NCBI GenBank assembly: GCA_963169675.1
Contig: CAUJFJ010000070.1
Coordinates: forward strand, 1 to 39,873
Origin: Bacteroidota bacterium
GTDB taxonomy: Bacteria; Bacteroidota; Bacteroidia; AKYH767-A; OLB10
Reading direction: 5' to 3'
Length of the DNA: 39,873 nucleotides
The notes beneath the pieces are model-generated. The model had not been told where the DNA came from and ran no database searches. It saw only the letters and a list, made by a program, of their open reading frames with translations. Positions 25,872 through 33,597 of the stretch are shown in pieces (the stretch's first letter is position 1; every line of letters starts with the position of its first letter). The translations under genes and the position numbers were made by a program.

Positions 25872-27353
25872 TTAATGTTCTTTATGTTCGTTATTTTCTT
25901 TGTGTTCTTTATTTTCTTTATGTTCTTCAGTTTGATGTTTACCTCCTGGACCCATGAAGCTGGTTTTTACAGTTTCAATTTTATTTTCACCACTGTAAAC
26001 AATTACTTTAATTTTTGTTTTCCGTTGCTTTATTTCAGATGGATCAACAATGATGAAGAACTCTCCTTCTGTGATTGCCTGATTGTTCGCCTTCAGGTCA
26101 CTATCGCCGACTATTTTTATATTCCCGTTCAATCCTTCCAGTTTAAATTCAAGTGGGAAGTCTTCTGTAGTTTTGTTTACAATTTTAAAGTTATATAAAT
26201 TACTGATAGTGCCATCGGGTTGTTTTTGAAATAACATGCCGGGAGTTCTTAATATGGTGGTTTCAGTATCGGAACGTAATGCAATACCTGTTCCCAAACC
26301 TATTAACAGTATTGTAAGCAGTCCTGTGTAAAGGGCAATTCTGGTTGTAAACCTTAAGGGCTTTTTTGTGGCTATGCCATCTTCACTTGCATATCTGATA
26401 AGTCCTTTTGGTAAATTAACACTGTCCATAATATGATCACAGGCATCAATGCAGGCAGTGCAGTTTATACATTCTAATTGGGTTCCATTTCTGATATCGA
26501 TGCCGGTTGGACATACCTTAACGCACTGATGGCAATCAATACAGTCACCAGCCCTGCGTTCTTCATTTTTCTTGAGGTGCTTTCTTGGCTCTCCTCTAAC
26601 ATAGTCATAAGCAACTACAATTGAGTTTTTGTCAAGTAATACTCCCTGTAGACGACCATAAGGACATACTACCAGACAAACCTGTTCTCTGAAGTGAGCA
26701 AAAACACCATAGAATACTCCTGAAAATATCAAAATTGCCAGAAAGCCACTTGTGTGTTGACCGATTGGTTCAGTGGCTATTTTATATAATTCATCAATTC
26801 CAATTATATAGGCAAGAAAAGTATTCGCAATAATAAATGAAATGACATAAAAAATTACATGTTTAACAGTCTTTTTAGTTATTTTTTCTGATGTCCATTC
26901 CGATTTGTTTAGCGCTTTTTGCTGATTGGCATCACCTTCAATCAGGTATTCGATTCTGCGAAATACCATTTCCATGAAAACAGTTTGCGGACAAGTCCAT
27001 CCACACCACAAACGACCAAAAATAGATGTGAATAAAACAATAAAGACTACAAAGGTCAGCATAGTCAAACCGAAAAGGAAAAAGTCCTGAGGCCAGAAAA
27101 TAAGTCCGAAAATTATGAATTTTCGCTCCAGAACATTTAACAGAAGTAAAGGATTTCCATTTACTTTTATAAAGGGGATTAAAAAGAGTATGGCCAGGCA
27201 GCCATAACTAACCCATTTACGGGCTTCGTAATACCTTCCCGCAGGTTTTTGCGGCGTGATCCATACTCTTTTCCCTTTTTCATCTATTGTTGAAACGGAA
27301 TCTCTAAACGACTTCTCTTTTTCCATCTTCTCCACAATCCGGTTATCACTCAT
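25872..27353 (-). CDS. ccoG: Cytochrome oxidase accessory protein CcoG (FixG/RdxA)
   Basis: This is a membrane iron-sulfur protein of 493 residues needed for cbb3 oxidase copper handling; CcoG in other bacteria has been shown to reduce Cu(II). It has several membrane helices, the WCGWTCPQTVFMEMVFRRIE motif (about residues 117-136), VCLVVCPYGRLQG, and two 4Fe-4S clusters in CIDCHQCVKVCP and CINCTACIDAC. These are followed by a last helix and a C-terminal immunoglobulin-like FixG domain. An extra low-complexity tail rich in Glu, Lys, His and Asn, encoded by 18-base repeats, follows the domain. It lies 31 bases downstream of ccoP. The start chosen is the ATG at 27353; MEKEKS eight codons later is an alternative. 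Confidence 0.95.
   Translation of the reverse strand: MSDNRIVEKMEKEKSFRDSVSTIDEKGKRVWITPQKPAGRYYEARKWVSYGCLAILFLIPFIKVNGNPLLLLNVLERKFIIFGLIFWPQDFFLFGLTMLTFVVFIVLFTSIFGRLWCGWTCPQTVFMEMVFRRIEYLIEGDANQQKALNKSEWTSEKITKKTVKHVIFYVISFIIANTFLAYIIGIDELYKIATEPIGQHTSGFLAILIFSGVFYGVFAHFREQVCLVVCPYGRLQGVLLDKNSIVVAYDYVRGEPRKHLKKNEERRAGDCIDCHQCVKVCPTGIDIRNGTQLECINCTACIDACDHIMDSVNLPKGLIRYASEDGIATKKPLRFTTRIALYTGLLTILLIGLGTGIALRSDTETTILRTPGMLFQKQPDGTISNLYNFKIVNKTTEDFPLEFKLEGLNGNIKIVGDSDLKANNQAITEGEFFIIVDPSEIKQRKTKIKVIVYSGENKIETVKTSFMGPGGKHQTEEHKENKEHKENNEHKEH
25875..25928 (-). repeat. 18-base tandem repeat encoding the His-rich CcoG tail
   Basis: Nearly three copies of an 18-base unit (GAACATAAAGAAAATAAA with minor changes) encode EHKENK / EHKENN / EHKEH at the very end of ccoG. 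The differences between copies are mostly synonymous or Lys/Asn exchanges. It lies entirely inside the coding region and runs to the stop codon at 25872-25874. Confidence 0.85.
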
Positions 27354-27384
27354 CCTGATGTTATTAATATCTTATGGTTCTCTC

Positions 27385-28344
27385 TTAGTTTACAGCTGTT
27401 GCAGTACTGTCTGTTACACTTGTTGATGCACTATCAGTTGGTGCAGCAGTTGTACTTACTTCTGTATACAAATCACCCTGAGGTGCTTTTGCATTTGCTG
27501 GCTTGGTGCCTTTTAAAGTATGAATGAAGCTAGTCACTTCCTGTATTTGAACAGGTGTTAGTTGTCCCTGCCATGCCAGCATTCCTTTACTTGGAACACC
27601 ATATTTAATTGTTTTAAAGATATCTCCGGCAGCACCACCATGAATCCAGTATTCATCTGTTAAGTTAGGACCAACAATTCCTTCTCCTGCCTTTCCATGG
27701 CATACTAAACATTTGTCAACATAAATTTTATTTCCGTTGGCAATAGCTGTTTCTTCAGTCAGGTATGTCACGGTTGATTCATCAACATTATTGGCAACAA
27801 GTTTTAATCTTTCTGCTTTCTGTAGTTCAGCTTCTGCTAATTGTGCGTTATATTCATCTAACTGAACATTTCCGGCTCCTACAACATGATAATCTACCAT
27901 ATAAATCACAGCAAATATGATGGTAAGATAGAATCCATATTTCCACCAGGGTGGCAGGTTGTTATCCAATTCTTTAATTCCATCATAGTTATGGTCAAGC
28001 AATACATCTGCTTCTTTTTCTACAGGAACAGCATCGTTAAAACTCTGTCCTAATTTTGACCAGAAGGAAGGTTTTTTAACAGCAGCTTCTGTTACTTGTC
28101 CGGGCTCTGGTGTAACAATTTTCTTAGGAGCTAATTCATCTGTGAGAATTCTTATTACCCGCATCAACACAAGTATGGCTCCAATCATCACCAAAAACGA
28201 AAATGCAATGATGAAGTTCAAAGGATCGGTCATTATTTTAGGAAGCGTTTCTGAGGCTTTCTGAGCAACAGGACCAGTTTCCTGTGCCATAACAGCAGTG
28301 CTGGAAACCAGAAACAGTATGGTGGTGAAGAATTTATTTTTCAT
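27385..28344 (-). CDS. ccoP: cbb3-type cytochrome c oxidase subunit III, single-heme form
   Basis: This 319-residue membrane cytochrome c delivers electrons to the oxidase core. A signal-like N-terminal segment ending near AVMAQ is followed by membrane helices (about residues 43-68 and 133-153) and one cytochrome c domain with heme motif CLVCH (near residue 211) and the distal Met in KGMLAWQG. Proteobacterial CcoP has two heme c domains; only one is present here. The C-terminus is Ala/Thr/Ser-rich. It sits between ccoQ and ccoG and is part of the ccoS-NO-Q-P-G-H run. Confidence 0.93.
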   Translation of the reverse strand: MKNKFFTTILFLVSSTAVMAQETGPVAQKASETLPKIMTDPLNFIIAFSFLVMIGAILVLMRVIRILTDELAPKKIVTPEPGQVTEAAVKKPSFWSKLGQSFNDAVPVEKEADVLLDHNYDGIKELDNNLPPWWKYGFYLTIIFAVIYMVDYHVVGAGNVQLDEYNAQLAEAELQKAERLKLVANNVDESTVTYLTEETAIANGNKIYVDKCLVCHGKAGEGIVGPNLTDEYWIHGGAAGDIFKTIKYGVPSKGMLAWQGQLTPVQIQEVTSFIHTLKGTKPANAKAPQGDLYTEVSTTAAPTDSASTSVTDSTATAVN

Positions 28345-28374
28345 AATCTGTTTTTATAAGTGTTACGGCTTGCT

Positions 28375-28557
28375 TTATTTTTGTTGTGTTGTTCCATCAT
28401 CATCTAATGGAAGATGATTCATTGTGTCTAATGTGTTTTTGTCCATCATATATACTTTGAGACCAAGTAAAGTGAAGAAAACAAAGAACAATAAGAGCGA
28501 TATCATTGGAAATACTCCTATTCCGGAGATTGATTCCAGGTAGTTTATAAATTTCAT
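28375..28557 (-). CDS. ccoQ: cbb3 oxidase subunit CcoQ (FixQ)
   Basis: This 60-residue protein has one membrane helix (GVFPMISLLLFFVFFTLLGL, residues about 14-33) followed by a short polar tail starting KVYMMDKNT. That is the layout of CcoQ/FixQ, a small stabilising subunit. The start codon overlaps the ccoNO stop (ATGA, 4 bases) and the end lies 30 bases before ccoP. Identification rests on size, topology and position, since the sequence itself is too short for strong motif evidence. Confidence 0.85.
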   Translation of the reverse strand: MKFINYLESISGIGVFPMISLLLFFVFFTLLGLKVYMMDKNTLDTMNHLPLDDDGTTQQK

Positions 28558-30686
28558 TTCTCAGCAGTTTTAGGTTGTGCTTTGATATCTGTTCCCAGTC
28601 TCTGTAAATACGCAATTAAGGCTACGATCTCACGATCACTCATGATTTCAATTCCATCTTTAGCCAGATTAGAAGTTATAGCTTCAGCTTGTTTTTTCAA
28701 GTCAGCTACTGCTTGTTGGTCATAACCTTCATTGTAAGGAACACCAAGGGTTTGCATCGCCCGTATTTTTGCCGGTGTATTGGTAATATTCAGCTCGTCC
28801 TCAATTAACCATGGATATGATGGCATCAATGAACCTGGTGACATACTGGTTGGATCTTCCATGTGGTTGAAATGCCATGAATCAGGATATTTCTGACCTA
28901 CCCGATGTAAATCCGGTCCTGTACGTTTTGATCCCCATTGGAATGGATGATCGTATACGAATTCACCTGCTTTAGAATACTCTCCATATCTTTCAGTTTC
29001 GGAACGGAATGGACGAACCATCTGGGAGTGACAGTTGTAACAGCCTTCCCGAATATAGATATCGCGACCTTCAAGTTCAAGTGGAGTGTATGGTTTCACA
29101 CTACTAATAGTAGGTATGTTTGATTTTATCATGAAGGTTGGAACCATTTCAATTATTCCACCAATTAAAATCACAATCAAACTGATGACTAACATCATCA
29201 TTGGTTTTCTTTCTAATTTACGGTGCCAGTGTTCACCTGGATTGTGAAGTGCTTTCTGACTAACTAATGCTGGAGCTTCTGCTTCTTCATTAGCAAGTAA
29301 ATTTCCTGAAGCAGCTGTCTTGAACAGGTTATACATCATCACTATCACTCCGATAAGGTATAGTGATCCTCCCACAACACGCAACTGGTACATAGGAACA
29401 ATTTGTGTTACTGTTTCCAGGAAGTTAGGATATTTCAGGAATCCATCATCTGTAAATTCATTCCACATTAAACTTTGGGTGAAACCTGCCCAGTATAGTG
29501 GAATAGCATAAAATAAAATTCCAATGGTTCCAATCCAGAAATGGAAGCCTGCAAGTTTTTTAGAATAAAGCTCTGTACGGAAAATTTTTGGAAGTAACCA
29601 GTACAGCATACCAAATGTAAGGAAGCCATTCCATCCTAATGCTCCAATGTGAACGTGAGCAATGGTCCAATCAGTGAAGTGACTGATTGCATTTACATTT
29701 TTTAATGATAACATCGGACCTTCGAAAGTCGACATACCATAAGCTGTAACTGCAACTACCATAAATTTAAGAACGATGCTTTCGCGAACCTTATCCCATG
29801 CACCACGCAAAGTCAACAATCCGTTTATCATACCTCCCCAGGATGGAGCAATAAGCATTACAGAGAAAACTGTTCCCAGTGATTGTGCCCAATCAGGTAA
29901 TGCGGTGTAAAGCAAGTGGTGTGGACCTGCCCAGATATATAAAAAGATCAGTGCCCAGAAGTGAATAATCGACAATCTATAGGAGTATACCGGCCGGTTT
30001 GCTGCCTTTGGCACGAAGTAATACATTAGTCCCAAATATGGAGTTGTAAGGAAGAATGCAACTGCATTGTGCCCGTACCACCATTGTACTAATGCATCCT
30101 GAACTCCTGCATACATAGAGTAACTTTTGAAAAGAGTGACCGGAATTTCAAATGAGTTTACTATGTGAAGAACAGCTACTGTAACAAAGGTTGCGATATA
30201 AAACCAGATAGCAACATACAAATGCTTCTCTCTTCTCTTTATAATGGTTCCCATCATGTTGATACCGAATACTACCCACAATAAAGTAATAGCAATATCA
30301 ATGAACCATTCCAATTCAGCATATTCTTTACCCGTCGTAATTCCTAAAGGAAGTGTGACAGCTGCTGCTACAATAATTAATTGCCAGCCCCAAAAATTTA
30401 TAGTGCTTAACAAATCACTAAACATACGGGCCTTGCATAATCGTTGTAGCGAGTAATACAACCCCATAAATATTCCGTTCCCCACAAATGCAAAAATTAC
30501 CGCATTTGTATGCAATGGACGAATTCGTCCGAATGTAGTGTAAGGCAGTTCGAAATTAAAGAACGGCCAAATGAGTTGGATCGCTGCTATGAGTCCAACT
30601 AACATTCCTACAAATCCCCAGATTATTGTCGCAAAGGCGAAATTTCTGACGATCTTGTTGTCGTAATAAAACTTTTGTAATTCCAT
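28554..30686 (-). CDS. ccoNO: Fused cbb3 oxidase subunits I and II (CcoN-CcoO)
   Basis: This 710-residue fusion contains the catalytic subunit and its mono-heme partner. The N-terminal about 480 residues are a heme-copper oxidase subunit I with the heme/Cu ligands in HTNAVIF, YGHNAVAFF, GPHHLLY and IAHVHIGALGWNG. The C-terminal part begins with a membrane helix (MMLVISLIVILIGGIIE) and carries one heme c site, CYNCH, near residue 549, followed by the CcoO-type MVRPFRSETERYGEYSKAGE block. CcoN and CcoO are separate proteins in Proteobacteria, and the fused form is common in Bacteroidota. It lies 11 bases after ccoS and overlaps ccoQ by 4 bases. The locus has high-affinity oxygen reduction as its core function. 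Confidence 0.96.
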   Translation of the reverse strand: MELQKFYYDNKIVRNFAFATIIWGFVGMLVGLIAAIQLIWPFFNFELPYTTFGRIRPLHTNAVIFAFVGNGIFMGLYYSLQRLCKARMFSDLLSTINFWGWQLIIVAAAVTLPLGITTGKEYAELEWFIDIAITLLWVVFGINMMGTIIKRREKHLYVAIWFYIATFVTVAVLHIVNSFEIPVTLFKSYSMYAGVQDALVQWWYGHNAVAFFLTTPYLGLMYYFVPKAANRPVYSYRLSIIHFWALIFLYIWAGPHHLLYTALPDWAQSLGTVFSVMLIAPSWGGMINGLLTLRGAWDKVRESIVLKFMVVAVTAYGMSTFEGPMLSLKNVNAISHFTDWTIAHVHIGALGWNGFLTFGMLYWLLPKIFRTELYSKKLAGFHFWIGTIGILFYAIPLYWAGFTQSLMWNEFTDDGFLKYPNFLETVTQIVPMYQLRVVGGSLYLIGVIVMMYNLFKTAASGNLLANEEAEAPALVSQKALHNPGEHWHRKLERKPMMMLVISLIVILIGGIIEMVPTFMIKSNIPTISSVKPYTPLELEGRDIYIREGCYNCHSQMVRPFRSETERYGEYSKAGEFVYDHPFQWGSKRTGPDLHRVGQKYPDSWHFNHMEDPTSMSPGSLMPSYPWLIEDELNITNTPAKIRAMQTLGVPYNEGYDQQAVADLKKQAEAITSNLAKDGIEIMSDREIVALIAYLQRLGTDIKAQPKTAEK

Positions 30687-30697
30687 AAAGTTATGTG

Positions 30698-30865
30698 TCA
30701 GGGTTTTTGTTCTTCTTTATTGCTTATTTCATCATCAAGTAACATGCGTACCGATGGTGTGTATTCATCTTCGTATTGTCCCTTTCGGACCGACCAAATA
30801 AAAGCTATTAGAAATCCAGTTGCCACAATTAAACTGATTCCGATTAGTAAAAAAAGTGCACTCAT
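30698..30865 (-). CDS. ccoS: cbb3 oxidase maturation protein CcoS
   Basis: This 55-residue ORF begins MSALFLLIGISLIVATGFL, has one membrane helix, and then the sequence WSVRKGQYEDEYTPSVRMLLDDE. The short span after the helix, with Gly-Gln-Tyr-Glu-Asp and Leu-Leu-Asp-Asp, is characteristic of CcoS (FixS), which is needed to insert cofactors into the oxidase. It ends 11 bases before ccoNO and is the first gene of the run downstream of the FNR-like site at 30944-30955. Confidence 0.9.
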   Translation of the reverse strand: MSALFLLIGISLIVATGFLIAFIWSVRKGQYEDEYTPSVRMLLDDEISNKEEQKP

Positions 30866-30890
30866 TTTATTCCTGGTTTGGTAAGTGGCT

Positions 30891-30955
30891 CAAAATTACT
30901 TTTACACGTTGGGGCAGGATATGATGCTTGTCAATAAGGAAAGTGACTTTTGTCA
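30891..30955 (-). promoter_or_regulatory. Candidate FNR/CRP-type site and promoter for ccoS-ccoNO
   Basis: TGAC-TTTT-GTCA at 30944-30955 fits the core of the FNR/CRP-family palindrome TTGAC-N4-GTCAA. On the minus strand a full TAnnTTTG box (TAATTTTG) lies at 30891-30898. Centre-to-centre distance is 55 bases, which puts the activator site near -62 and the start of transcription near 30887, about 22 bases before the ccoS ATG. Confidence 0.55.
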
Positions 30956-30988
30956 TGAATTTGTAATCCTTGTGTATATTATTGAATG

Positions 30989-33427
30989 TCAATCTGTAAG
31001 GTTGTGGTAACGGGCTGCGATTGTGCTGCTTAGTGTAGTGAAAAGAATAATTGTTACCGTACTTAATGGCATTATGATAGCCGCAAACAAGGGTGATAAA
31101 TTTCCGTGTACAGCAAACCAGATCCCTATGCAGTTATAAAGCAACGATATGGTATAACTCACATAGATTATTTTCATTGACGTAGATGAAAATTTTAGAA
31201 ATGATGGAATTTTCTTAAAAGCATTGGCATCCAAAATTCCGTCACAGGCCGGTGAAAAATTGTTGATATTATCCGAAACTGCTATCCCGGCATTACTTTG
31301 CCTTAATGCACCGGCGTCATTCAGCCCATCGCCCAACATCATTACATTTTGTTTTCGGTTTTGAAGATTCGCAATAAAATTAAGCTTGTCTGCAGGTGTT
31401 TGTCTGAAATGCATATTTCCATTTTTTCCAAAAAACAATTCCAGATTATTTCTTTCTGAATCATTATCTCCTGATAGTAAATGAAGTTGCTTTTGCTCGC
31501 TTAACTGTGTTATGGTTTCAGCAAGTCCAGGTCTGTAATTGTTTCTGAAAATAAAATAACCAGGTTTTTCATCTCCTGCAGCAATAAAAACTTTTGTTGC
31601 ATTGTCCTCAATTCCATTGTGGATTTTGTTTTCATTACAGGTATAACTTGCTGATCCTATTTTATACCTTATCCCATCAATAGTAGCTCCGAGGCCCTTT
31701 CCCGGAATTTCTGCAAAATCATATATCTTTATTCTTTCAGCAGTTTTTAAATGATCGGCAAGAACTCGCGAAAGGGGATGGGTTGAATTGGTTGCTAATG
31801 AATATATGGAATTGATCTGGTTTTGAGAAAGGGGAGTGCCTATGTAATTTACATCTGCTGCTCCTGCAACTGTAATGGTCCCAGTTTTGTCAAATACAAT
31901 GGTATCAATTGCAGCTAATTTCTCAATGACTTGCGTATTTTTTAAATAGAATTTCTGATTCCCCAGTATTCTGATCGCATTTCCTAAAGTAAAAGGGTAG
32001 GAGAGTGCTAAGGCACAGGGACAGGTAATAATAAGAACAGCAGTGAATGCATTTAACCCTTTTGGCATATCATTGGAGAAAATATGCCAAAGTCCAGCAG
32101 CAATAGCTATGAAAATGACCACTATGGTGAATACCTTACTGACTTTGTCGACTACTGAATTTATTTCGCTTGCATCTTGTTGTTTTAAGGTGCTCTCATT
32201 CCACAACTGCGTTAACCTGCTTTGCGAAACTTCATGCAACACTTCCAATTCTATGGTTGCTCCAACTTGTTTGCCTCCGGCATAAATGCGATCCCCCGAT
32301 TTTTTTGCAACCGGAATATTTTCGCCTGTTACAAAGCTATAATCAATGTTACCTTCACCTTTTAAAAGCACTGCATCTGCAGGAATCAATTCTTCGTTTC
32401 TTACCAATATTCTTGCCCCGGGCTTAATATCAGATACAGCACGTGTGGTTTCATTTCCGTTTTCGATAACTGTAATGGATACCGGAAAATAAGATTTGTA
32501 ATCGCGTTCAAAGGATAATTTTTCGTAACTCTTATTTTGGAATAGTCTTCCTGTTAGCATGAAGAAAATTAATCCAGCAAAAGTGTCCATATATCCGGCA
32601 CCGGTTCCTGATAATATTTCATAAAGACTCCTGCTGTACATCACTATAATTCCCAGTGAAATGGGGAAATCCATATTCAATCTTCCCTGACGAATTCCTG
32701 CCCAGGCTGATTTGAAAAAGTCGGTATCGGCATACAGTAATACAGGTAACGATAACAACAGATTGAGATAGGCAAAAAGATCACGGAATTCTTTTTCAAA
32801 TACATCACTTAATCCAAAGTATTCCGGGAAACTCAATAGCATAATGTTCCCAAAACAGAAAAATGCAACACCTAATTTATAATAAACTTTGCGATTAGAA
32901 AGGGGCTTTTTTTTGTTTTCAAGATTATCAAGACTGAAATGCGGTGCATATCCAATCTGATTTAATAGTGTTGCTATTTTTTTTAAACTTGTTTCTTGTT
33001 CATTAAAAATGAAGTTAACTTCCCGCTTCAGGAAATTTACGGTGCTTCGTTTTACTCCGGAATCCAGTTTGTAAAAATGTTCCAGCAGCCATAAGCAGGA
33101 ACTGCAGTGAATCTGTGGTATGAAAAGTGTGATATTCGTGGTTGTACCATCAGTGAACGATATTAATTGCTGCTTGACTTTTTCATCATCCAGAAAATCA
33201 TACCTGGCTGTGGATGCTTTTTTTGTTAAAGTGCTTCCCGGAGTTTCATTCAGCTGATAGTAATTGCAAAGGTTGTTTTCCTCTAAAATTTCATAGACCA
33301 ATTTACATCCGGCACAGCAAAAAGATTTTTCATGTGCGGCTATGGTCTCTTCTTTACATGGTTCACCACAATGGTAACATGTCAACGAATCTTTGTCAAT
33401 GATTCGGGTTGGCTCTGAAATCTGCAT
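30989..33427 (-). CDS. ccoI: Heavy-metal P-type ATPase CcoI (FixI), copper export for cbb3 assembly
   Basis: This 812-residue P1B-type ATPase supplies copper to the oxidase by export across the inner membrane. A Cys-rich N-terminal segment (CYHCGEPC ... FCCAGC) is followed by an HMA-like domain with CSSC near residue 107. The transmembrane block holds the metal-path motif CPCALALSYP (near residue 469), and then come the phosphorylation site DKTGT (near 512), THPLSR, and the hinge GDGLNDAGAL. The CPC motif and position upstream of ccoS-ccoNO fit CcoI rather than a general CopA, although CopA cannot be ruled out by motifs alone. The gene is separated from ccoS by a 123-base promoter-like gap. 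Confidence 0.94.
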   Translation of the reverse strand: MQISEPTRIIDKDSLTCYHCGEPCKEETIAAHEKSFCCAGCKLVYEILEENNLCNYYQLNETPGSTLTKKASTARYDFLDDEKVKQQLISFTDGTTTNITLFIPQIHCSSCLWLLEHFYKLDSGVKRSTVNFLKREVNFIFNEQETSLKKIATLLNQIGYAPHFSLDNLENKKKPLSNRKVYYKLGVAFFCFGNIMLLSFPEYFGLSDVFEKEFRDLFAYLNLLLSLPVLLYADTDFFKSAWAGIRQGRLNMDFPISLGIIVMYSRSLYEILSGTGAGYMDTFAGLIFFMLTGRLFQNKSYEKLSFERDYKSYFPVSITVIENGNETTRAVSDIKPGARILVRNEELIPADAVLLKGEGNIDYSFVTGENIPVAKKSGDRIYAGGKQVGATIELEVLHEVSQSRLTQLWNESTLKQQDASEINSVVDKVSKVFTIVVIFIAIAAGLWHIFSNDMPKGLNAFTAVLIITCPCALALSYPFTLGNAIRILGNQKFYLKNTQVIEKLAAIDTIVFDKTGTITVAGAADVNYIGTPLSQNQINSIYSLATNSTHPLSRVLADHLKTAERIKIYDFAEIPGKGLGATIDGIRYKIGSASYTCNENKIHNGIEDNATKVFIAAGDEKPGYFIFRNNYRPGLAETITQLSEQKQLHLLSGDNDSERNNLELFFGKNGNMHFRQTPADKLNFIANLQNRKQNVMMLGDGLNDAGALRQSNAGIAVSDNINNFSPACDGILDANAFKKIPSFLKFSSTSMKIIYVSYTISLLYNCIGIWFAVHGNLSPLFAAIIMPLSTVTIILFTTLSSTIAARYHNLTD

Positions 33428-33449
33428 CTCCTGGTAGTTTGATGTACTG

Positions 33450-33492
33450 CAAAACTACCTTGGTAACAAAAAATGAAGTATGACCTGTGTCA
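33450..33492 (-). promoter_or_regulatory. Candidate FNR/CRP-type site and promoter for ccoI
   Basis: TGAC-CTGT-GTCA at 33481-33492 is a perfect inverted repeat in FNR/CRP spacing. On the minus strand TAGTTTTG (33450-33457) is a full TAnnTTTG box. The 33-base centre distance puts the activator near -41, the classic class II position, and transcription would start near 33446, about 19 bases before the ATG. Confidence 0.55.
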
Positions 33493-33597
33493 GTTTATCA
33501 AAATTGACATAATGACTTAATAATCAGCAGTATAGTAGGAGGAGGTCATGCGACTTTATCTTGAAAAGCGATTTTCCTCAGTATTTTTAAACTTCAG

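Noticed and set aside
25718-26198. Phe/Leu-rich plus-strand ORFs opposite ccoH and ccoG
   Set aside because: They mirror the repeat-encoded tail and the body of ccoG on the other strand and show no domain of their own.
33498-33507. TCAAAATTGA palindrome as the FNR site
   Set aside because: The arms are inside-out relative to the FNR/CRP consensus and the position is off; the neighbouring TGAC-N4-GTCA fits better.
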